Positions 5,726 through 10,825 of a stretch of DNA of 10,825 nt are shown one piece after another (within the stretch, counting starts at the first letter, position 1; every line of letters starts with the position of its first letter). The stretch is from an uncultured Lysobacter sp. (GTDB lineage: Bacteria; Pseudomonadota; Gammaproteobacteria; Xanthomonadales; Xanthomonadaceae): positions 1 to 10,825 of the forward strand of contig CADCUA010000027.1 in the NCBI GenBank assembly GCA_902805755.1, in the 5' to 3' direction. The translations under genes and the position numbers were made by a program. The notes under the pieces were generated by a model, which did not search any database, had not been told where the DNA came from, and was given only the letters and a program-made list of their open reading frames with translations.

Positions 5726-7255
5726 TCACTCCGACGTGAACCGCAGGTCCACGGCGATACCGGTGAACACCGCCGGTTCGGCGGCCAGGTCGGCCTTGAG
5801 CAGCGGGCGGGCCTCCAGCCAGCGCTTCGCGAGTGTCAGCGTCAACACGCGGCCGTCCGCATGCGCGTCCAGGCGGGGAATCGGATCGGCCTCGTGCGCG
5901 CGGTGCAGCAGCACGGCGAGGCGCAGCAATGCGGCGCTGCGCCGGGCCGCGTTGAGCAGGCGGTCGGGCAGCGCATCGAATGCGGATTTGGGGATATTGC
6001 GCCGGTGCGTGCGTACGAGCGCGGCGAGGAACTGCTGCTGCTGCTGCGAGAAACCCGCGATGTCCGAATGCTCGATCACGTACGAGCCGTGCACGTGGTA
6101 CTGGCTGTGCGCGATCGCCAGCCCCAGCTCGTGCAGCCTCGCCGCGCGCATCAGCATCAGCCGGTCGTCCGCGTCCAGTGCCCAGCTCCCGGCCACTTGG
6201 TCGAACATGTGCAGCGCCGTGCCTTCCACACGCGCGGCCTGCGCACGGTCGATGCCGTAACGCAGCACCAGTGCCTCGACCGACGCTTCGCGCGGGTCGT
6301 GCTCGCCACCACGGCCGACCATGTCGTGCAGCACGCCTTCGCGCATCGCCGCCTTGCTCACCTGCAGGCGCTTCAGCCCCAGCGCCGCGAATGCGGCTTC
6401 AAGGATCAGCACGCCGCCGGCGATCACGTCGCGGCGCTCGCCCGAGAGTCCAGCGAGGTCGATATCGTCGATATGGCTGGCCTGCAGCAGGCGGTCGCGC
6501 ACCAGGGGCAGGGCCTCGGCGGTGACAGCGCCCTTGGTGAGTTTCATTTCCGCGCAGATCTTGCCGATCGCCTTGATCGTGCCGGACGTGCCGATCTCCT
6601 CGTCCCAGCCCAGTGCGCGATACGCGCTGGCGAACTGCTGGAACTGCAGCGTCACCTCCGCCAGCGCCTCGTTCCAGCGCTTTTTCGACAGCTTCCCATC
6701 GCCGAAGAAGCGCCGCGTGCTGCCGACGCAGCCGACCTGCAGGCTCTCGCGTTCGATCGCGTCGAAACCCGCACCGACGATGCATTCGGTCGAGCCGCCG
6801 CCGATGTCCATCACGAGCCGCAGATGGCCCGGCTTCGGCGGTTGCGCATGCGCGACGCCGAGGTACACGAGGCGCGCTTCCTCGCGGCCAGACACGATCT
6901 CGATGGCATGGCCCAGCGCACTCTCGGCCGGCATCAGGAACGCCTGCGGCACGGCGAGGCGGCGCACGGTGTTCGTCGCGATCGCACGCACGCGCTGGGG
7001 CGGGATGTCGCGCACGCGCTCGCCAAAGCGCGACAGGCATTCGAGCGCGCGGTCGCGGACGGCCGTGTCCAGCCCGCCGCGCTCGTCCAGACCTTCGGCC
7101 AGGCGGACGGTATCGCGCAGGCGGTCCACCACCCGCAACTGGCCGAGCACGTAACGCGCGACCACCATGTGGAAGCTGTTCGAGCCCAGGTCGACCGCCG
7201 CCAGCAGGTCGCCGTCGTGCAGCGGCAGCCGCGCGGTATGCAAAAGTCCGTTCAT
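5726..7255 (-). CDS. ppx: Exopolyphosphatase, Ppx/GppA family
   Basis: Ppx splits inorganic phosphate from the ends of polyphosphate; the related GppA hydrolyses pppGpp to ppGpp. The 509-residue product has the ASKHA ATPase fold. Its nucleotide/phosphate loops are AAVDLGSNSFHMVVAR (19-34) and VMDIGGGSTECIVG (148-161). Family motifs are TNTVRRL (94-100), the catalytic-glutamate motif SGREEARLVYLGVA (122-135), GTSGTIKAIGKI (222-233) and GERRDVIAGG (272-281). The C-terminal half has the HD-like helical domain typical of long Ppx proteins (LHELGLAIAHSQYHVHGSYV, 374-393). Sequence alone does not separate Ppx from GppA, but its place 11 bases after ppk1 favours Ppx. The ATG at 7255 is preferred: the frame reaches 38 codons further upstream, but that part overlaps ppk1 and lacks family likeness. 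A run of five Gln (404-408) is an unusual detail. Confidence 0.92.
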   Translation of the reverse strand: MNGLLHTARLPLHDGDLLAAVDLGSNSFHMVVARYVLGQLRVVDRLRDTVRLAEGLDERGGLDTAVRDRALECLSRFGERVRDIPPQRVRAIATNTVRRLAVPQAFLMPAESALGHAIEIVSGREEARLVYLGVAHAQPPKPGHLRLVMDIGGGSTECIVGAGFDAIERESLQVGCVGSTRRFFGDGKLSKKRWNEALAEVTLQFQQFASAYRALGWDEEIGTSGTIKAIGKICAEMKLTKGAVTAEALPLVRDRLLQASHIDDIDLAGLSGERRDVIAGGVLILEAAFAALGLKRLQVSKAAMREGVLHDMVGRGGEHDPREASVEALVLRYGIDRAQAARVEGTALHMFDQVAGSWALDADDRLMLMRAARLHELGLAIAHSQYHVHGSYVIEHSDIAGFSQQQQQFLAALVRTHRRNIPKSAFDALPDRLLNAARRSAALLRLAVLLHRAHEADPIPRLDAHADGRVLTLTLAKRWLEARPLLKADLAAEPAVFTGIAVDLRFTSE

Positions 7256-7266
7256 CGATGGATCCG

Positions 7267-9366
7267 TCAAGCGGTCACGCCGGCGAGCAGAACCGCCTGC
7301 GCCGAATGAAGTGGCGAACCGGCCTGCGGCTCGATGCGGTGATAGCTGCCGTCGGCCGCCAGTGCCCACGCGTTGACATTGTCTGACAGGTAGTTCGCCA
7401 GTGCCTGGTCGAACACGCGGGCCGCGACGCGTGCTTCCAGAATCGGAAACCCGGTTTCAATGCGTCGCAGCAGGTTGCGTTCCAGCCAGTCCGCGCTGGA
7501 GCAGAACAGCTCGGGCGCCTCGCCGTTGCCGAACCAGTACACGCGGTGATGTTCCAGGAAGCGCCCGACGATCGATCGCACGCGGATATTGTCGGAAATG
7601 CCGGGCACGCCGGGCCGCAGGGTGCACGCGCCACGCACGATCAGATCGATCTGCACGCCCGCCTGCGACGCCGCATACAACGCGCGGATCACCTGCGGCT
7701 CGTTGAGTGCATTCATCTTCGCGATGATGCGCGCCGGCCGACCCGCGCGTGCATGGTCCGCCTCGCGTTCGATGCGTGCGAGCAGTCCGGCATGCAGGGA
7801 GAACGGCGATTGCAGCAGGCATTCGAGCTTCGTCGACGGCGCCAGCCCGGACAGCTGCTGGAAGATCAGGTGCACGTCGTTGCCGATGCGCGGATCGGCG
7901 GTGACCAGGCCGAAGTCCGTATAAGCGCGCGCGGTGCCGGAGTGGTAATTGCCGGTGCCGAGGTGCACGTAGCGGCGCAGCTTCGTGCCTTCGCGGCGCA
8001 CGATCAGCATCATCTTCGCGTGCGTCTTGAACCCGACGACGCCATACACCACCTGCACGCCGGCTTCCTGCAGCCGGTCGGCGAGGCCAAGGTTCGCTTC
8101 CTCGTCGAAGCGCGCGCGCAGTTCGACGACCACGGTGACGTCCTTGCCGTTGCGCGCGGCCTGGACCAGCTGTTCGACGATCGGCGAATCCTTGCCCGCG
8201 CGATACAGCGTCTGCTTGATCGCCAGCACCTTCGGATCCTCGGCCGCCTGCTTGAGCAGCTCCAGCACCGGCGCGAACGAATCGAATGGATGGTGGAGCA
8301 GCATGTCGCGCTCGGCCACGGTCTCGAACATCGTGTCCACGCCCTTCGGCACGCGCGGCGTGTACGCCGGGAATTTCAGTTCCGGCCGCTGCACCAGATC
8401 GTACACCTGGATGACGCGATTGAGATTGACCGGGCCGTTGATGCGGTAGACCGCGTTCTCGGTCAGATCGAAGTTCTGCAGCAATGCTTTCACGATGTCC
8501 GGCGGGCACTGCTCGGCGATCTCCAGGCGCACCGCGCGCAGGTAGCCGCGACCGATCAGCTCGTCGCGCAATGCCAGCGCGATGTTGTCGACTTCCTCCT
8601 CGTCCACCAGCAGCTCGGAATTGCGCGTGACGCGGAACTGGTACGCGCCCTTGACCTCCATGCCGGGAAACAGGTCATCGACGAAGGCGGCAAGCATGGC
8701 CGACAGGAACACGAAGTCGCTTGCGCCACCGGACACGTCCTCGGGCATCTGGATGATGCGCGGCAGCGAGCGCGGCGCGCGCACGATCGCAAGGTGTCCC
8801 GCGCGGCCGAACGCATCGCGGCCGTCCAGCACGACGACGATGTTCAGCGACTTGTTGAGGATCTTCGGGAACGGATGCGCCGGATCGAGACCCAGCGGCG
8901 AGAGCACTGGCATGATCTCGTTGCGGAAATAGGTGCGGAGCCATTCGGTCTGCGCCGGCGTCCACGCATCGCGCGCAAGCACGCGGATGCCGGCCTCCGA
9001 CAGCGCCGGGCGCAGCACGCGGTTCCAGCACTCGTACTGCGCGGCGACGAGGTCTGCGGCACGTTCGTGGATGCGCGCGAGCACCGTCGCGGGAGGCAGC
9101 CCATCGGCGCCCGGCCCGAAGCCGAGGTCCTGCGCGTGGCGCAGCGTGCCGGCACGGATCTCGAAGAATTCATCCAGGTTCGTGCTGCTGATGCACAGGT
9201 AGCGCAGCCGCTCGAGCAGCGGCACCGACGGGTCCTGCGCATGCGCGAGCACGCGGAAATTGAAGTCCAGCTGCGACAGTTCGCGATTGAAGTACAACGC
9301 CGGATTGCGCAGCGGATCGTCGGGGCCGCTGTCGCTGGTCGCGGTCGCATCGGAAGATCTAGTCAT
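7267..9366 (-). CDS. ppk1: Polyphosphate kinase 1
   Basis: PPK1 reversibly transfers the gamma-phosphate of ATP to a growing polyphosphate chain, at the membrane or in the cytoplasm. The 699-residue product has the standard length and domain order. The N-terminal helical domain begins NPALYFNRELSQLDFNFRVL (21-40) and holds the STNLDEFFEIRAG motif (61-73). A head domain follows. Two phospholipase-D-like catalytic domains come next, with HHPFDSF (358-364) and IKQTLYRA (383-390). The autophosphorylated histidine is His449 (FKTHAKM), with the second catalytic histidine His468 (VHLGTGNYH). The 19-residue spacing equals that of E. coli His435/His454. The start at 9366 overlaps the phoR stop by four bases (ATGA), pointing to translational coupling; the frame is open further upstream but runs inside phoR. 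ppx follows after 11 bases. Control by the PhoB/PhoR system through the shared transcript is inferred. Confidence 0.96.
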   Translation of the reverse strand: MTRSSDATATSDSGPDDPLRNPALYFNRELSQLDFNFRVLAHAQDPSVPLLERLRYLCISSTNLDEFFEIRAGTLRHAQDLGFGPGADGLPPATVLARIHERAADLVAAQYECWNRVLRPALSEAGIRVLARDAWTPAQTEWLRTYFRNEIMPVLSPLGLDPAHPFPKILNKSLNIVVVLDGRDAFGRAGHLAIVRAPRSLPRIIQMPEDVSGGASDFVFLSAMLAAFVDDLFPGMEVKGAYQFRVTRNSELLVDEEEVDNIALALRDELIGRGYLRAVRLEIAEQCPPDIVKALLQNFDLTENAVYRINGPVNLNRVIQVYDLVQRPELKFPAYTPRVPKGVDTMFETVAERDMLLHHPFDSFAPVLELLKQAAEDPKVLAIKQTLYRAGKDSPIVEQLVQAARNGKDVTVVVELRARFDEEANLGLADRLQEAGVQVVYGVVGFKTHAKMMLIVRREGTKLRRYVHLGTGNYHSGTARAYTDFGLVTADPRIGNDVHLIFQQLSGLAPSTKLECLLQSPFSLHAGLLARIEREADHARAGRPARIIAKMNALNEPQVIRALYAASQAGVQIDLIVRGACTLRPGVPGISDNIRVRSIVGRFLEHHRVYWFGNGEAPELFCSSADWLERNLLRRIETGFPILEARVAARVFDQALANYLSDNVNAWALAADGSYHRIEPQAGSPLHSAQAVLLAGVTA

Positions 9367-10682
9367 GCCGTTTGTCCGTAGTGTTCGCGCTCGCGCAGGC
9401 GCTCGGCGCCGAAGCGGCAGGAGAACGTGCTGCCGCGGCCGACCTCGCTGGTAATGTCCAGTCGCGCCTGGTGCAGGTTGAGCACATGCTTGACGATGGA
9501 CAGGCCCAGGCCCGTGCCGCCGCTCTCGCGTGATCGGCTGTTGGAAACGCGATAGAAGCGTTCGGTGATGCGCGGCAGATGCGCGGCCGGGATGCCATAG
9601 CCGCTGTCGACGACGTCCAGCGATGCGCCCCGCGCATCGTGCCGGAAGCGGATGTGGACCTTGCCGCCCGCCGGCGTGTAGCGCACGGCGTTGCTGACCA
9701 GATTCGAGAACGCGCTGTGCAGCTCGCGATGCGAGCCCCACAGGTCGATGCCGGCGCTGTCTTCCACGCTGATTTCATGCCGCCCCTGGCTGAGCGCGAC
9801 CGCTTCGCGGCGCAATGCGGCGAGCATGGGTGGCATGGACACGGCTTCCTCGCTCGGCAGGCTGTCCTGCGATTCGAGCCGCGAGAGCATCAGCAGGTCT
9901 TCGACCAGCTGCGTCATGCGCTGCGACTGGCGCTGCATCTCGGCGAGCATCGGCGCCCATTCCGGGTTGTCTTCCGGATCGAGCATGTCCAGATAGCCGT
10001 GCACCACCGTGAGCGGCGTGCGCAGTTCGTGCGAGACGTTGGCGACGAAATCTCGCCGCATCTGTTCGAGCTGCAACAGCCGGGTCACGTCGCGCGCGAC
10101 CAGCATCCACAGCGATTCCGAATACGGGATCAGCCGCAGGCTCAGGGTCATGGACGCATTGACCGGCGATCGCGTTTCCATCGGCTCGGCATGGCGGCCC
10201 GCGGACAGCCAATGCGCAAGCGGCAGCGGCTGCAGGCGTTCGGACAGCGGCGCACCGATGTCGTGGGGGTAACGCAGGCCGAGCAGCGAAGTGCTGGCCT
10301 CGTTGAACCACTGCACGCGCTGGCTGTTGCGGTCGACGATGACGATCGCATCCGGCAATGCCGCGGCCGCGGCGCGGTAAGCGCTCAGCATCTGGATAAG
10401 GCGCCGTTTTCGTCCGCGCTTCTCTGCCTGACCGCGATACAGCAGGCGGTCGAGTTCGTTCCACACTCCGTCGCCCAGCGGCGGCGCCAGGCGCTTGCGC
10501 GCGGTCAGTTGCAGCAGCAGGCGACGCAGTCGCCAGTAATGCCATGCGACGACCGCCAGTGCGACGCAGGCGACCACCGCCCAGGCCTGTCGAACCGCAA
10601 GCCCGACCACGACGGCGCCCCCAAGTACCAGCAGAAGCTGGCCAAGCGTGCGCAACCAGGCGGAACGGGTTCGTGGCGGCAT
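9363..10682 (-). CDS. phoR: Phosphate regulon sensor histidine kinase PhoR
   Basis: PhoR senses phosphate supply, together with the Pst transporter and PhoU in known systems, and phosphorylates PhoB. The 439-residue product has two membrane helices at about 13-30 and 33-49 with almost no periplasmic loop, as in E. coli PhoR. A basic linker follows, then a PAS domain near 100-195 (LPDAIVIVDRNSQRVQWFNEA). The dimerisation domain has the H-box FVANVSHELRTPLTVVHGYL with phospho-acceptor His218. The ATPase domain has the N-box HSAFSNLVSNAVRYTP (322-337), the G1 box VVDSGYGIP (357-365), the F box ERFYRV (374-379) and the G2 box GGTGLGLSIVKHV (388-400). All catalytic motifs look intact. It follows phoB by 54 bases in the same reading frame and ends in an ATGA overlap with ppk1. 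The start at 10682 has only a weak ribosome binding site. The paired partner and the membrane layout make PhoR far more likely than another HisKA kinase. Confidence 0.95.
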   Translation of the reverse strand: MPPRTRSAWLRTLGQLLLVLGGAVVVGLAVRQAWAVVACVALAVVAWHYWRLRRLLLQLTARKRLAPPLGDGVWNELDRLLYRGQAEKRGRKRRLIQMLSAYRAAAAALPDAIVIVDRNSQRVQWFNEASTSLLGLRYPHDIGAPLSERLQPLPLAHWLSAGRHAEPMETRSPVNASMTLSLRLIPYSESLWMLVARDVTRLLQLEQMRRDFVANVSHELRTPLTVVHGYLDMLDPEDNPEWAPMLAEMQRQSQRMTQLVEDLLMLSRLESQDSLPSEEAVSMPPMLAALRREAVALSQGRHEISVEDSAGIDLWGSHRELHSAFSNLVSNAVRYTPAGGKVHIRFRHDARGASLDVVDSGYGIPAAHLPRITERFYRVSNSRSRESGGTGLGLSIVKHVLNLHQARLDITSEVGRGSTFSCRFGAERLREREHYGQTA

Positions 10683-10700
10683 GGGCTCGAGTCTAGTGGG

Positions 10701-10718
10701 TGCGCCGATGAAGGCGCA
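10701..10718. repeat. Small hairpin in the phoB-phoR spacer
   Basis: TGCGCC (10701-10706) and GGCGCA (10713-10718) form a perfect 6-base, GC-only-but-one stem with a 6-base loop in the 54-base gap between phoB and phoR. It lies 18 bases before the phoR start and could modulate phoR translation or mRNA stability. Short stems like this also arise by chance in GC-rich DNA. Confidence 0.45.
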
Positions 10719-10736
10719 GCGCAGAGCGGCCGCGCA

Positions 10737-10825
10737 TCAGCCCGCAGGCGAGGCCGAAAACCGGTAGCCGGCGCCGCGCACCGTCTGCACCATGCCATCG
10801 ACCTGGTACGGCTCCAGCGTCTTTC
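10737..10825 (-). CDS. phoB: Phosphate response regulator PhoB, C-terminal end (5' part outside window)
   Basis: The last 28 codons and stop of a winged-helix response regulator are present, read leftwards from the window edge. The segment MVQTVRGAGYRF is the family signature of the DNA-binding wing and last strand of OmpR/PhoB regulators, and TLEPYQVDGMVQTV resembles the end of PhoB. PhoB, once phosphorylated by PhoR, binds pho boxes and recruits RNA polymerase at phosphate-starvation promoters. The receiver domain and most of the effector domain lie outside the window, so the name rests on this short tail plus the directly following phoR, ppk1 and ppx. Confidence 0.85.
   Translation of the reverse strand, partial: KTLEPYQVDGMVQTVRGAGYRFSASPAG

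Noticed and set aside
5861..7309. Very long open frame on the plus strand opposite ppx, and a similar one opposite ppk1 (7546-9381)
   Set aside because: Both are antisense shadows. Their products are low-complexity Arg/Ala/His/Gln-rich sequences, while the opposite strand encodes full-length proteins with intact catalytic motifs.
7256..7369. Upstream extension of ppx into ppk1 (38 more codons)
   Set aside because: The extension overlaps the end of ppk1, is rich in Arg and Gly, and precedes the usual Ppx N-terminus; the ATG at 7255 fits better.
9367..9741. Upstream extension of ppk1 inside phoR
   Set aside because: The extra residues come from the phoR coding region read in another frame. 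The family N-terminus begins shortly after the ATG at 9366.

Overview
The window looks like core chromosome of a high-GC gammaproteobacterium of the Xanthomonadaceae type (Lysobacter, Luteimonas, Xanthomonas group). The reasons are the strong G/C bias at third codon positions and the gene order phoB-phoR-ppk1-ppx, which I recall as typical of that family. The genus cannot be fixed from the sequence alone. I see no phage genes, insertion sequences, CRISPR arrays, tRNA or rRNA genes. Every gene of reasonable length can be assigned to a family.

Left part (1-3684): the N-terminal third of the UvrB-like module of mfd (transcription-repair coupling factor) runs leftwards off the window. A 361-base gap separates it from a divergent ohr (organic hydroperoxide reductase). 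ohr converges on a leftward GNAT acetyltransferase gene across a short spacer holding two overlapping, mutually exclusive inverted repeats. The GNAT gene diverges from a small MmcQ/YjbR-like gene. That gene overlaps by 17 bases a full-length two-domain chromate transporter gene (chrA), so the two form a compact rightward operon.

Right part (3752-10825): all genes run leftwards. In transcription order they are the last 28 codons of phoB, phoR (phosphate sensor kinase), ppk1 (polyphosphate kinase), ppx (exopolyphosphatase/GppA family), rlmJ (23S rRNA m6A2030 methyltransferase), a strong hairpin, and a YedI/DUF808 inner-membrane protein gene. phoR and ppk1 overlap by ATGA and ppk1-ppx are 11 bases apart. 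Phosphate sensing, polyphosphate synthesis and polyphosphate breakdown are therefore probably made from one message. rlmJ follows ppx after 44 bases and may ride on the same transcript.

Nothing here is clearly a new system. The points most worth a second look are the paired hairpins at the ohr/GNAT junction, the MmcQ-like/chrA coupling, and the tight coupling of phoR to ppk1 together with the small hairpin between phoB and phoR. Many starts lack a strong Shine-Dalgarno sequence, so several start choices rest on family comparison. Promoter calls are weak.
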